Notes: a model not told the origin generated them from the letters alone. Shown: positions 20,612 through 32,013, counted from the first letter of the stretch. The stretch is 64,000 nucleotides of DNA from Adiantum capillus-veneris (GCA_014529385.2 CM043958.1:89491025-89555024); one strand, 5' to 3'. Numbers and translations are program-made.

Positions 20612-21835
20612 ATGACTCCTAAGGTGGCACTTGAATGCTTTCACAAGGGGAACAAGGTTTTGGCCATAGTATTCAACAATATGGCAATGCAGTTATGGAA
20701 GGATACGAAGGAACTCTTTTACCTAGAAATTGGGACCAAAGTCTTTGTAATGCCAGAAAACACAACTTGTTGGAAAACTGTTGACCGTAGTTACCTTACT
20801 TGTCATCAAGAGCCCTTCCGTCAATTCTTTGTTTACATCGATGATAGTCCAAGAGATTGGTTTCTAAAGTCCAACTTTAGACTACTTCAACTTAGGATGA
20901 GGCTCGATCTAGAAGATATGTACTACTACTTGGCAATGCGCTCATAGATACTTAGGATTATCGAAGTTGCCAAAAGTTTGAAGCACTTGCAACTGTCATA
21001 GGAAAAGAGAAGCTAGAAGATGACTATTGACCACGTTGTCTTGTGGGAGGCCGAAGGGAATATCGAGTCATGAGAGTTAAAAGAGTAATTAGAGATTTGG
21101 CCCCGAAACATTAGTAATGTTGTAAAGAAAACATAACAATCAAATTTTGATAAATAAGGAGCATCTCAATTTTGGTATACATGTGTACTAAGTTTTGTCT
21201 CTCCTTGTCTTGTTTTTAGATGGATCTTCTTAACCATCTAGATGACCTTCCAAGAGATTTTGCATTAAATATCTTTTTCAATTATGCACTTTGATTCAAT
21301 TTTCATTGGGGAGTTGAAGTTGTTCGAGCTTTAAAGGGGACTAAAGATTACCTTGTTCCAAATAGTTACATAGCATGGAAACTGTATATCGAAGCACAAC
21401 TTGAACATTGGACCCAAGTGCCCGATAGATACATAATTGACCCACAGTTTTGGGTCAAGGAGAAGATTCAAGATTCCGATATCAAAGTGCAGGAATATGT
21501 TCTTTATCTTAATACGTGGTCACTCCTAGATATATCGAGCCGTGAAATCATCCTTAGTAGTAAGAAGACTCATGCTTAACCAAAGATATAGCTTCTGTGA
21601 ACAAGTCATAATCCGAGTCTGGAAGAAGTCAAACAGCGACAACCGATTCTATTATCTACCTCAAAACTGGTTCAATAGATTTTACAGACCTATCCTTAAA
21701 TTCAATCCTCACAATGTCACCATTACTTTCGATGACTATGAGAAGCTTATATGTATTTGCGATTTTGTTCAGGCATATCCAATGGCAGTAAACTCAAGTA
21801 GGTATTTCTATAAAAATGATGTCAATGAATGAGAC
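20612..21835 (+). pseudogene. Unrecognised broken ORFs (possible old retroelement gag region)
   Basis: Three open pieces follow the candidate primer site: 20612-20947 (111 codons), a stretch from about 21221 (MDLLNHLDDLPRDFALNIFF) to 21540, and 21542-21832 (96 codons). The pieces are rich in aromatic residues (WFNRFYRPILKFNP; LNTWSLL) and lack any motif I recognise from gag, pol, transposases or plant gene families. Codon pattern and length suggest former coding sequence with stops. Position downstream of a primer-like site suggests a retroelement, but this is inference. Confidence 0.3.
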
Positions 21836-21957
21836 GCTCTTGTAAACTGCTTTCACATATTACCATCCACGAACGTATCTCGAGGGGAAGGGATTACAAA
21901 GCTATGTATTACCCTTACAAATACCATTGTTGGTAAGAATTGGAAATTTCTTCTTGG

Positions 21958-22006
21958 TAAAAGCATTTATTCATGGAATTATAAAAGCATTTATTCATGG
22001 AATTAT
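21958..22006. repeat. Short tandem duplication
   Basis: A 24 bp unit reading AAAAGCATTTATTCATGG plus AATTAT occurs twice in a row. No coding role is seen. Confidence 0.85.
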
Positions 22007-22434
22007 AAAAGCATCATCAAGGATACATGATATACAAGTGTAGAATTTAGTCAAAAATCTTTTTGCAAGTAGAGCACTAAGTTGCTATTTCTTTACTACT
22101 AGACTACATTAACATGAGCAACGCATATTCATGTCCATCTTACCCAAACTTAGAGAAGTGAAAAACCTACTCATGGCTCTACCTAAATGATGAATGTTAC
22201 AATGGATATTAATCTCATTTACAAGATTGGTATAGATGTGAGTATTATTAAGCCTATGTACCAAAGATACTTGGATGACGAGTGTCCTTCTCATGTAAGG
22301 ATTAGGGAGGTTTGAGATTGGCAATACTTATGAAGTAGTTTATTAGTTGCCCAATTGACACTTGCCAAAGCTCGCAAAAATACTAAGAACTTAAGCGAAA
22401 GGATGTTGGTGATAGTACCAAGAGGATGGGATCT

Positions 22435-22446
22435 GCTTTGATACCA
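22435..22446 (-). other. Primer-binding site of a minus-strand family A copia
   Basis: On - TGGTATCAAAGC lies six bases inside the LTR end at 22452, in the normal position for a 5' LTR. The sequence further left (22430 to about 22350) resembles a copia leader (GCAGATCCCATCC compared with GCAGGTTGCATCC at 7388), after which no gag is recognisable. Confidence 0.8.
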
Positions 22447-22451
22447 ATCAA

Positions 22452-22665
22452 TGTTGCACGGATGCACATATAGCTTGGAGAAGATGAAGAAGCTCAAGAC
22501 ACACAACAAAGAGCGTATTGCTTAGTGTGAAGATAGAAAGATAAGTTAGCCCTAGAGTGATAGTCATATATACAATGCAAGGGGGGAAAACCTCCAAGTG
22601 AGAAAAAAAGTGCCCTGACAGTCCTAAGTGTGTTTACACACATCACTATTGCATATATGGTAATA
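22452..22665 (-). repeat. Family A copia LTR on minus
   Basis: Reverse complement of the 34746-34972 LTR: it carries GTGTTTACACACATCACTA, GGGGGGAAAACCTCC and CCCTAGAGTGAT in the same order. With the adjacent primer site it is a 5' LTR read leftward. Its element has lost its coding body and 3' LTR. Confidence 0.88.
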
Positions 22666-23853
22666 AGAATAGTTAGAGAGAGCTTTTTTTTCTTGTATAT
22701 GCATGAATAAGATTTAGATAAATGGACTGCCAAACATTGTGTCCGACCCCTACCACCTTTACCTCAACAAATGCTACATAAGTTTGGTATATGCATAACC
22801 TCAACTTTCATTGTGTTCAACCCAGTAGTGCGGCATACCACCTTTACCCCAACAAATGCTACATAAGTTTCATCTATACCCAACAAGGTCTTTTTGTAAA
22901 AACTTCTTCGTGGAATTTTGCATAAGGTTATACTAATGCTTTGACGAGGTACATTCTTTTTTGCTACTTTCACATTCTAGAGATCGCCCAAATGACACTT
23001 CACTTATAAGAAATGTTACATGGAGCGCAACAAAAGTCAAAGCATCATCAATCTAGTACACTAGATGAGAGAGAAATCCATCCTCGCAAACAATACTTCC
23101 TCAAGTGCTTAGATAGTTTGTTGTGTTCTTGCTCCACACGTTTTGTAGAGATTGGAACCATGGTTGAATTGTACATGTACAATCTCTCTCTCTCTCTCTC
23201 TCTCTCCCTCCCCCCAACAGACAAGCCCGTATTATAACTTATGATGGATTGAGAATCCCCTATGTTGTTATAATGAGCCTATCACAATGAGGCAAGCTGT
23301 GATAAGAAACTCGATCCATATGTTGGTGATAAAATTTGACTCGTGGTAGAAAGTTCATTAATTCATGAACCACACAAGCAATGGGCCTTTGACACCACAT
23401 ATGGCATAGGGTAAATGTCCCATATTAAGGACACTGAGATCGGGCCGGCTCAATCAAAGTCTATGCTATGTCATATGAGGCATGGAGTAGCTCATTGGGA
23501 GCTCAAGCGGTAGGCATCACGTCGTCATACGATGGAGATCCCGTCACTTGAGCGACACAACTACAATTATCAGTTCAATAAAACAGAGAGCCTAAAGGCG
23601 GAAGTTCGACAAGAGGGCTTGATCTCACGATCTAACGGACACAACTCTCCATGAGTGTCTGAGATAACCACTCACATACCGGCTTGTACGTCCCCTAGTG
23701 CACCAAGTGTCCTTTCTATCGGGGTAAGGATAGGTCTTGAAAAAGGGTGTGTCCCATAATTGGCCCCTTTACCCTAACATAGCAAATCATGAAAAAAGGC
23801 AAACTGACACCATTGCAACTCAAGCATAATTAATAGCTAGTAGCATAAAGTGC

Positions 23854-23913
<60 letters not shown>

Positions 23914-24342
23914 CAAGTTTCCTCTTGAGTAACATGTCTCGAGTTTAAGACTCTTCGCCAACCCAGCAGACTCGAGCACAGATTGATTCAACAATAGACC
24001 TTGAGGCAACACCATCATCATCCTTGACCCCTTGGGAGAGAGACGACGCCCTACTGACAGAGGGTCCCCATGTACACTGAGCTTGAATGACCAGCCGGTA
24101 GATACATATAGGAGCTCCTATGGGATTGTTCCTACTACAACCTTAAAACCTTCTCTTCTTCTTCTTCTTCTTCTGTAGACAACACACAGGTATAAAATGT
24201 GCCTGAAAAACGAAGAACTTAAGTGGTTCTTAACCGTCACTTGAGTAATTATTTGATGGAATCAAAAAATATAGAAGGATGGTGGATCTGTCCCGCAGAA
24301 GGAAAAAGAACATCAATAATTAATAAATAAAATAATAGACAC
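22666..24342. other. Intergenic stretch with microsatellites
   Basis: No gene seen. A 33 bp direct repeat (CCACCTTTACCTCAACAAAT and the following bases) lies at 22752-22785 and 22839-22871. Microsatellites: (TC)n 23183-23207, (CT)n(CA)n 23852-23911, (CTT)n about 24153-24175. A 69-codon minus ORF at 22973-22764 overlaps the direct repeat and is unrecognised. Confidence 0.5.
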
Positions 24343-27036
24343 CTAATGTATGCTGCAAGGCCCTTTATTGGAACTTTGGAAGCCTGGACACAAAGCCGGA
24401 CTTACCGATCTCGCCTCACCTTGTATATAAGAGCAAGACCAAGTGCCTGACCTTAGAAGACTCAGAGAAATCCTAGACATGCATATATTTGTAAGAGGAG
24501 ACCTCTGAATGCCTAAGAACCTGCCTGCAAATGAAATGTCTCGGCCAACTATATTGTCGAAAGTTAGCCCTCGTACAAATGGCACTGCATTTGGATCAAA
24601 ATTGTCATCTGGATGTTCACCAGCATCCTCAGTAACGTCGATGGCTTTCAACATTTTCACCATTGTCATACCTGAAATTGTCACATTCTCCACATAGCCT
24701 CCTCTACCAGGAGCTGTTTTAATCCTTATGCCTGTGCCCGTGTTGAATATTTTTATATCTTTCACAAACACATTCTTTATACCACCCGACATCTCGCTCC
24801 CAATCGATATGCCAGAAAATGGGGTTGTGCCTGTAAGGCGCCTTACTATAATGCCTGAACTTGGACGACCAATAGCGATGCCATATTCGTCCCAACCACT
24901 CTTCAGCGCAACCAAATCATCACCATTACTAATGTAGCAATCCTCTATACAGACATTTGTACAGGAATCTGCAGACAAAAAGAGAAAGGTTTAAAACATG
25001 GCAGAAATAATGATCAATCAGGCGTGGGTCATTGATACCAAACTACAAGTTCAGAGCCCAAATCACGTAAAAACAAACAGTAACAAAAGGGCTAATTAAC
25101 AGAATATAGAGAATTTCGGTTTCCATTTTTAAAAAGTAGTTATGTTTTGACCATATGGCCGAATCTTAACCTTAGTGTGGATTCCTAAATTAATTGAAAA
25201 TTCCCAAACTCTCTAATATCATAACAAATTTGTATTAAACATTAATATTAATAGCTATAATACCCACTTCTTCATCATATGTTTGATACCAATGGTCTCA
25301 AATGCAAATTGGAAGCACATACCTGGGTCAACGCCATCTGTATTTGGAGCTGATCGTGGGGCAAGAATAGAAACCCCTTTCACAATAACAGAGCTGCAAT
25401 ACAAAAATACATTATCTTGGTCCTTCAGACGGGCTCGGACAAAATTAAGCTGAGAACTATAGTGTGGAATCTTACTCGCAATACACAGGATGGACAGTCC
25501 AAAATGGAGAATTTTGGAGCACCACATTGGTGATAATAATTTTTCGAGAACTGACAAATTCGACAAGGTGGCCACGTGTGTATATCAAAGATCGTTGATA
25601 CCACCTCTCCCACCAAACTGCTCCCTGTCCATCAATGATGCCCTTTTCACCTAATCACATAAACATCCGGTAGAATGCTCCTGTTACAAAGAAATCAAGC
25701 ACTTAAAACAATAAACTTCCATTGCCTTCAAGGTAATGGCCTATGAATGCTACAATATGGTTAAAGTAATGACCTGTAATTACCACATCCACCAGGTCTC
25801 GTCCATGAATGAAGCTGATGTACCTTCCACCAGGACGTTCTCGACCTCGACCATAGGATGGCAGAGGATCTATAACTGGCCAATCTTTGATATTCTGTTT
25901 CAAGTTAGTTCAGGATAAGTAAAATAATCTGTAGAAAATCTGGAATAAACCATGGTGTTGTCTCAAAGTGTGAAGTAATAAGGCAATAAAACTAAGTACG
26001 TGTTTATGTACAAACAATGATGAATCAAAAGAAACATGTTTTGACATGAAGCTAGCTTTGTGGGAAAACAATGAGCAAAGTGAGAAAAGAAAAAAGAAAA
26101 AGAAGCCTGCGGCACCCTTAGTAGCATGCAGATATCGGTCAATGGAGCTGGGCATGAAGAGCGATCCCAAAATGATCATGACTGCTTGAGGACAGATAGA
26201 CTTCCCCTTTAAACATTAGCCTTGTAGTGTCTTATGATTGTAAATTTGGTTTCAATAATCTTGCCAGAGCTGAGAGCTGAGGCAGATCACAACAGCTGAG
26301 TGAAAAACTATAAAGCTGAAACTCCAGCATTACAATTTACGAGCTTCTTACATAGCTGGCATGAATACGCAGGGGCACAAAAGCTTCAAATGCATAAAAA
26401 ATAGCATCATCGTTGTCGGTGTCCCAGGATGAGTCTCCGTCAATGGTGTGATGCGATGAAAAGAACATGGCAGAAGGCTGTAGCTGGCATGCTGATAGGA
26501 TGGCCACTATGCTGACCATACATCCTTCCTTGGAACTTACGATTATAGCTGCTCAGTTGAAGACTGATACCATGATGATGAATAGAATGAAATGCACCTT
26601 CTTAAACTTTCACTCACAAAACTCCAAGCTTAATTCACTCCAGAAAACATTTCATATCTTGGAAAAGTACCTGGGATGCAAGAAGAACAGCTCCTTTTTG
26701 CAAAAAGAGAGTAAAATGGCTTGTAAGGTTGAAGCTACCGGTCAGCCATCTACCAGGAGGTATGGAGAGCTGTGTGCCTCCTCCCACGGAAGTATGCAGA
26801 GAGGCAAGCCTAAACACAGCAGCATGGAACGCATGGGTATTGAGAGTAACGCCATCGCCAACACCTCCGAACTCGGTAATGGAGGCAATGTGAGCTCTAT
26901 GAGGCAGGAAACGTCCATCAAGACAGCTCTCTGCTACACGCAGAGCCTCAAAGTCGAAAACGTCATTAGCTGCTGCTAGAAATGAGAAGAGTCGAAATGC
27001 TTGAAGTACAAGGCAGAGTGGCAATTGCCTTCGCAT
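24343..27036 (-). CDS. Polygalacturonase-type glycoside hydrolase, family GH28 (five exons)
   Basis: Exons on -: 27036-26671, 25894-25774, 25650-25476, 25393-25323, 24968-24343; all introns are GT-AG and phases fit, giving 452 residues. An N-terminal hydrophobic stretch (LCLVLQAFRLFSFLAAA) looks like a signal peptide, so it likely acts in the cell wall on pectin. Conserved text: SITEFGGVGDGVTLNT, PPGRWLTGSFNLTSHFTLFL, WPVIDPLPSYGRGR, IIDGQGAVWW, NTDG (about 238-241), NGDDLVALKSGW (259-270), GIRIKTAPGRG (RIK 326-328). The usual GHG block of secreted endo-polygalacturonases is replaced by GSEMSGG (301-307), as in the plant clade of probable polygalacturonases. The enzymatic reaction is therefore inferred, not certain. 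No stop or frameshift: apparently intact. Confidence 0.92.
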
Positions 27037-27266
27037 CTTTGGAGTAAAATTAGGGTTTTAGCTATGGCGTTTGGAAGGTGAATGACTGGATCAGCTGATT
27101 GCAGGACTGATGAGTTGCTGAAATGCAGCTGTGCACCTCGCTTGAAAAATGAGCGTTCCGGCTATGGCTATTTGCGCAGCTTTGAGCTATGACAGATCGG
27201 GGAGCTTCCGAGCTTGGTGAGAAGCGAGCGAGCTGCATGTGCTTGTTGCACCTACCAGACTCCGTT

Positions 27267-27277
27267 ATGTATATATT
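27267..27277 (-). promoter_or_regulatory. Candidate TATA box of the GH28 gene
   Basis: On - the sequence CAATATATACATAAC lies about 230 bp upstream of the ATG at 27036. Spacing and orientation fit a core promoter. It is the only strong TATA-like site in the first 300 bp upstream. Confidence 0.45.
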
Positions 27278-27312
27278 GCACTTTATTAACTTTTTCAAAG
27301 AGGAGAAAGTGG

Positions 27313-28280
27313 CACTTACACTCTTTGGTCTAGAGCGTTTGAACTAAATCAACATGAACAAAACACACACAACCCCCCCACCCCACCCCCCCCCCCCCCC
27401 TCTCCTCCTTCCAAAACCCCAAAAACAAAAAAAAGGTTGTTCATTAAGCCTACTAATATCGTCGATAGCTTTCGTTCGTCTCCCTCTCTGTCTCTCTCTG
27501 AGCACGTTGGTTGCAAGACACATTGGCCGCATTGAAGAGGCATCGATACGTGTCAGAGAGAGAAGGAGCCAAAATCTCTTCCCCTTTTATAACAGTATAA
27601 ATTGGCCTCCCCATTAGAGGGGGATTGAGTAATTGACACCTCATGTCTCCTCTTTGAACTATGGTCCCAAAGAGACGAGGATGACACAGTGAAATGATCT
27701 ATTGTTCCTTGTCCAATCCCAAGGTGACGCTGATGGCAAGTGTCAAGGATCTATTGTCCATTGTCCAATCTCTCCATTATGTTACAAACAAGGTGAAGGG
27801 ATCTATTGTCCACCATCCAATCTCTAGATTAAGTCACAAGTGAGCTCCTTGTGATCCCATTTAAAGTGAACCTACTTCCCAATGTGATCTCTATGTGAAC
27901 AATATGAGAAAAGGTAATTTTAGTCCTCAAAGAGACTTCCCTTTCGTCGAAACGCACTTACACTCTTTGGTCTAGAGCATTTGAACTAAATTAGACACAC
28001 CCAAAATATGCCCAATGTGGACCAGGTTCTCAAGTGAACAAATAGTAAACTTCAAGCACACGTTTTATGGGACATTGTGCATAAATCTTCTTGCTATTTT
28101 TGTGGTAAATGGAATGAAGGAATGGGCTTAAAGTGATAAAAGCTTAAGAAATGAAGGAATGGGCTTAAAGTGATAAAAGCTTGAGAAATATCCATGATGA
28201 TGTGGAAAATCTTGACATAATTTTTGCGGATTAAAACGGGTTCAAAATGACTCCTGAATCTCGATTTTAGTGCTCTCAAA
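27313..28280. repeat. Cluster of direct repeats upstream of the GH28 gene
   Basis: A 37 bp direct repeat (CACTTACACTCTTTGGTCTA and on to GAACTAAAT) lies at 27313-27349 and 27955-27991, one base different. Between them are a poly-C tract (27373-27400) and three imperfect copies of a GGATCTATTGTCCA...CCAATC unit (about 27696, 27748, 27800). A 38 bp unit (GAATGGGCTTAAAGTGATAA) is tandemly doubled at about 28112-28187. No gene is seen. Confidence 0.75.
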
Positions 28281-29299
28281 GCAGTACAACAAATTTCATG
28301 AAAAAGTCAACACATGAATTGGAGCTTATGATAAGTGCACAAGCTGTATATGATCTATAGATCACTCGTACATAGCCCAAGCAAGGAGTCAACCCATAAA
28401 GCAAGGAAATGGGTCAAAAAGCAAGGGCTTTGTCTTAGCATGCAAGGTATGTACTAAAATAAGCAGATACCATAGCTTTCTAGGGTGCCACCTCCCTTGC
28501 TCGGAGTGTGTGTGAATATAGAGCAAGCCTGACCTGTTAGGCCATGTTTCGACTCCTTAGAAAGCTCTCTAAAAGCGCAATCTCACTCTCTAATTTGTTC
28601 TTTCACTTACTAAGCAGATAATCTATCGTGACAAAAGCGAAGAAGAGGGATTTTATTAATTCCCAAAGCTTCTCATTTTAAGTCACATAACCATCAATGT
28701 GTACTTATCTTCATAATTTGACCTCTCTCCCTCTTTGTACGACTGTCCAATTCGCATAACCGGATGCTTTTTTGAAAGGGTGGCCTATATTGCAAGTGCA
28801 AAACAAGCAAAATAGAGTTACTAATCACCTCGACTAATTACCCGATTGGTGAAGTTCTAAGCCTTCGCAAAGTCCCCAATAACTCACAAAGATCTCTGTA
28901 AATTAGCATTTCTTTGTTGCATGTACTTTTTATTCAAATGGGATTCACTCTGATCATAATGACAAGTCCTTTCACACTTAAGGAAGGGAGTCTTCCTTAG
29001 AAAATCGACCCTCTACATTGTGTCAATGTCAAGTTTTTCTTGTTTTGCTTGTATTTATCATTGAATAATCATGATTAATTTGTGCAAGCGTTACTGGATT
29101 TATCATTTGCAGTTATAATTTAATTGCAGTGGTACCAAAGCAGCCGGTTCATTCTGTCTGGTTGTAGAGAGCATGGTATATGGGCACCATGGATGTGGAT
29201 GCTAGGGGAGCTCTTCTTTTTTTGCAAGAGCAAGTGAGGATGTCTGATATTCAAGAAATTAACACAAACTTGTTAGACCACATGGCATGTAGGTGAGGG
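28281..29299 (+). other. Possible gypsy LTR end, primer site and leader
   Basis: AT-rich, non-coding. At 29132 the sequence TAATTGCA is followed by GTGGTACCAAAGCAGCC, similar to the primer-site context of plant gypsy elements, and then by an open leader (GGTTGTAGAGAGCATGG...). The reading is cut at about 29300 by the polygalacturonase-like fragment. No second LTR is in the window, so the call is tentative. Confidence 0.3.
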
Positions 29300-29684
29300 T
29301 CTATCTCAAGGCTATGTGAGCTATGCAGCAAGAAACATCCATCAAGATAGCTTTTTGGTACAAGTCGAGCCTCAAAGTTGAAAACATCATTATTTGTTGC
29401 TAAACTACATGAAAAGAGTCAAAATTCTTGAGGCTCAGGAAAGGCCAGTAGTAACACAAGCCAGAGTGGCATTTCCCTTCACTTCTCTGATGTAGAATTA
29501 GGGTTTCAACTATGGCATTTGGTTCATGATAAAGGGATGAGGTTGAATGTCTAGATGGCAAAATTGGTGAGTTGAAGAAATACAATTGTGCACCCCACTT
29601 TAAAAATGAGAGTTCTGGCTATGGCTCTTTGTGCAACTTTGATCTATGATAGATCCTAGAGCTTGGTGAGAAGGAAGCAGGTTG
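29300..29684 (-). pseudogene. Truncated copy of the GH28 gene: part of exon 1 plus promoter
   Basis: Aligns, with many substitutions, to 26880-27240: first-exon coding text around the AGCCTCAAAG...GAAAAC block, the 5' UTR (AATTAGGGTTT...CTATGGC), and the proximal promoter down to GAGCTTGGTGAGAA. The start codon position (ATG at 27034-27036) is changed to a non-ATG triplet. Exons 2-5 are absent and the copy is cut by the family B LTR at 29685. Same orientation as the gene, about 2.4 kb upstream of it. Confidence 0.8.
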
Positions 29685-29852
29685 TGTTGGGGTTAAGGCC
29701 TATGTGCCTTGACCGGTCGCCCAGGTACCCTATACTTATAGTGAGTATACTGTATAGGGGGAGCTGCCACTTCACAGTCTCCCCACCCACATAGTGTGTG
29801 TGTCTCCTTCTCTCTCTCACTCTCCGTCTGTGGTGCTCCCCGATCCCCTTCA
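29685..29852 (+). repeat. Family B-like copia 5' LTR, 168 bp
   Basis: Begins TGTTGGGGTTAAGGCC and ends CCCCGATCCCCTTCA. Shares CAGTCTCCCCACCCA, GTGTGTCTCCTTCTCTCTC and TGTGGTGCTCCCCGATCCCC with the LTRs of the 1656-4846 element. A primer site TGGTATCAAAGC follows at 29855-29866. It heads an element whose body and 3' LTR are family A. Confidence 0.85.
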
Positions 29853-30176
29853 ATTGGTATCAAAGCGTCGGTGCGGAGGGAGCGCGTGTGTGCATAGTCA
29901 CGACGACAACGGAGACGGAGCTTGTGGCCATGGAAGCTTGGAGATCAGATCTATGAGCGTGAGCTTTGTAGGAGCTTGAGGGAGAGTCGGCGTGAGATCG
30001 TCGTTTCTCCGCCTTTTCAAAGAAGCTTTGGAAGGTTGGATTTATAGATTTGTGTGGAGCAAAGAGAAGACGTTCAGGCAGAAAACGTGGGCAGCCGATT
30101 TTGCAAGTCGTTTTTAGTGCTGATTAGCAAATTTTCTGCAAATCAACAGTTTTTGACATTCTGTCCGTCCAGGAAG
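29853..30176 (+). other. Copia leader, GC-richer than its surroundings
   Basis: Non-coding leader from the primer site to the first gag text. It contains GGAGACGGAGCTTGTGGCC and several ATGs without long frames (for example 29928). The expected gag N-terminus (FDG.NF..W type) is not present, so gag was lost at or before 30177. Confidence 0.55.
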
Positions 30177-30911
30177 TAGAAATGAGGTGCTACAGCATGA
30201 CGAACCTCTCTCTGTGCTGCCAATATGTGTCGTCCCTGTCAAACAGTGTACGTCTGGCAATTTTGGTGATAAGGGCAAAAGGAAGATGCGTTGCCATTAT
30301 TGTAAAGCTAATGATCACTTGATCAAGCAGTGTCCTAAGTTGAAGGCCAAAGCGGCTAAGAAGAAAGAGGGTGGCTCCACTGCAAATGCTTGTTCCACTA
30401 CAAATGCAACCATCGTTGAGTCTTCTGTGAAAGGAGACTGTGATGCTGATATTGATGTAGAATGGGCTTTTAGTGCAGAGTGCACTTACAATCCTACTGT
30501 CCATGATACATGCATGTTAGTTGTGCTGTAGATTCACATGTGTGGTATTTCGACAGTGGTGCTACAAAGCACATTACCTCACATAGTGAATTGTTCACCT
30601 CTCTCGAGTCTGTCCCTCATGGGAATTCAGTCACTTGTGCCAACAATGCCTCTTATCTAGTTCAAGGGGTTGGAAAGATAGTGCTTACTGCTACAAATGG
30701 CAGTTCTTTCACACTTATTGATGCACTTTATGTACCTGGGATCAAGAAGAATCTTTTGTCTGTATCTGCACTTGCTAGACTTGGACTTGTAGTCAAATTT
30801 GTGGATGACACATGTACAGTTCATGATCTTAATTTTGGTGATGAAATTGTTGCATCTGGGCTTTTGTGCCATGGGCTGTATAAGCTCACTTTGTCTGACA
30901 AGTGTGGATAA
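30177..30911 (+). pseudogene. Copia family A gag C-terminus and protease
   Basis: A zinc knuckle variant, MRCHYCKANDHLIKQCPK (C-X2-C-X4-H-X4-C), lies at about 30286-30340, followed by a Lys/Ala-rich linker and a TTNATIVESS spacer. A frame change at about 30510-30530 leads to a well preserved protease: VWYFDSGATKHITSHSELFT with catalytic Asp in DSGA, then GVGKIVLTATNGSSFTLIDA, YVPGIKKNLLSVSALARLGL. It ends at a stop after LTLSDKCG. The best preserved family A protease in the window. Confidence 0.88.
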
Positions 30912-31593
30912 AATTTTGCAAATGCAGTTGCAGATTCAAGGTTTTTATTCAGATGCAAAACTTTGGCATGCACGTTTTGGTCATCTGAATTTTGCAAGTT
31001 TGCTGCATTTGCAGAAATATGATATGGTTGCTTCTTTGCCGCCTTTTGAAGCACCTGTCAAACATGTTTGTGAAGGCTGTATTTTGGGTAAGATGCCGCG
31101 TTCGAAGTTTTCAAAGGATGGTTCAGTTAGGGCCACATTCAGGTTGCAGCTTGTGCATAGTGATGTTTGTGGGCCCATGCAAACTCCGTCCTTGGGCAAT
31201 TACCTTTAATTCGTGACTTTCATTGATGATTACTCCAGGCATGCATGGGTATTTCCGCTTAAAGTGAAGTCTGAAGTTTTTATGTGCTTCAAACAATTTC
31301 TGGCTATGGCTGAAAATGTATAAAAATGTACTATGGCACCCTCCATTTTGATCGATGGGGAGAGTATATGTCTCATGAATTTAATGCATTTCTGGCTAGT
31401 CGTGGATAAAACACCAATGTACAGTGCCTTATACACCTCTGCAAAATGGTGTTGCTGAGAGAAAAAACAGGTCACTTATGGAAATGGCACGATGTATGGT
31501 CAAAAGTCAAGCTTTTCCGCATTCTTTTTGGCTTCAGGCCATCATGTGTGACACTTATGTACGTAACAGGTGTCCTACGAAAGCTTTGCAATC
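30912..31593 (+). pseudogene. Copia family A pre-integrase and integrase
   Basis: AKLWHARFGHLNFASLLHLQ and CEGCILGKMPRSK are pre-integrase. Then LQLVHSDVCGPMQTPSLGNY keeps the first catalytic Asp (unlike the copy at 12566), followed by a stop. The second Asp region is broken by frameshifts near 31320-31400, and PYTPLQNGVAERKNRSLMEM keeps the Glu. The reading ends at ALQSMT (31599), where it jumps into RT. Confidence 0.85.
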
Positions 31594-31760
31594 TATGACT
31601 ACTGTGAATTTTCTATGTGCATTGGCAGCTCATTTTGGTTGGGATGTACATCAATCAGACATTGTTACTGCTTTCTTGAATGGTGACATATTTGAGGAAG
31701 TTTATGTAAGGCAGCCTCGCGGTTTTGTCAAGAAAGGACAAGAGGACAAAGTGTGCAGAA
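31594..31760 (+). pseudogene. Copia family A RT fragment before nested element
   Basis: MTTVNFLCALAAHFGWDVHQ and FLNGDIFEEVYVRQPRGFVK follow directly on integrase text in the same frame. The integrase C-terminus, linker and first RT block are deleted. The junction lies in TATGACT (31594-31600), a heptamer present at both parental points in the intact copies. RT is then interrupted at 31765 by a nested element and continues at 33593. Confidence 0.85.
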
Positions 31761-31765
31761 GTAAG

Positions 31766-31835
31766 TGTTGTAACTTTGGGCTACTATGGTGGATGGAGCC
31801 GGAGGATAGCCATGGGAGCATAGCATAACAAGTTG

Positions 31836-31873
<38 letters not shown>

Positions 31874-32013
31874 CAAAAATAACGCTATATTTTTTATAAA
31901 AAAGGTCTTTACATAGAGTTCTCTCTTGCCATGCAACCTTTACTTTAGCTGAACTTTATTGCATGCCTATAAGAGGCTTTTCCCACTGACCGGCAAAGGG
32001 CTTGAACCCAACA
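31766..32013 (-). repeat. 3' LTR (element orientation) of the small non-autonomous element
   Basis: Pairs with 33322-33587; both contain GGATGGAGCCG, a (GA)n run (31839-31869 here, 33391-33429 there), TTTACATAGAGTTCTCTC and GACCGGCAAAGGGCTTGAA. Confidence 0.93.

Noticed and set aside
24509-24937. ORFs on + over the last GH28 exon
   Set aside because: Antisense shadows of conserved coding sequence.
26467-26979. 170-codon ORF on +
   Set aside because: Antisense to exon 1 and intron 1 of the GH28 gene.
27344-27617. Overlapping ORFs with Pro or Gly runs on both strands
   Set aside because: They translate a poly-C tract and flanking low-complexity sequence; no conserved text.
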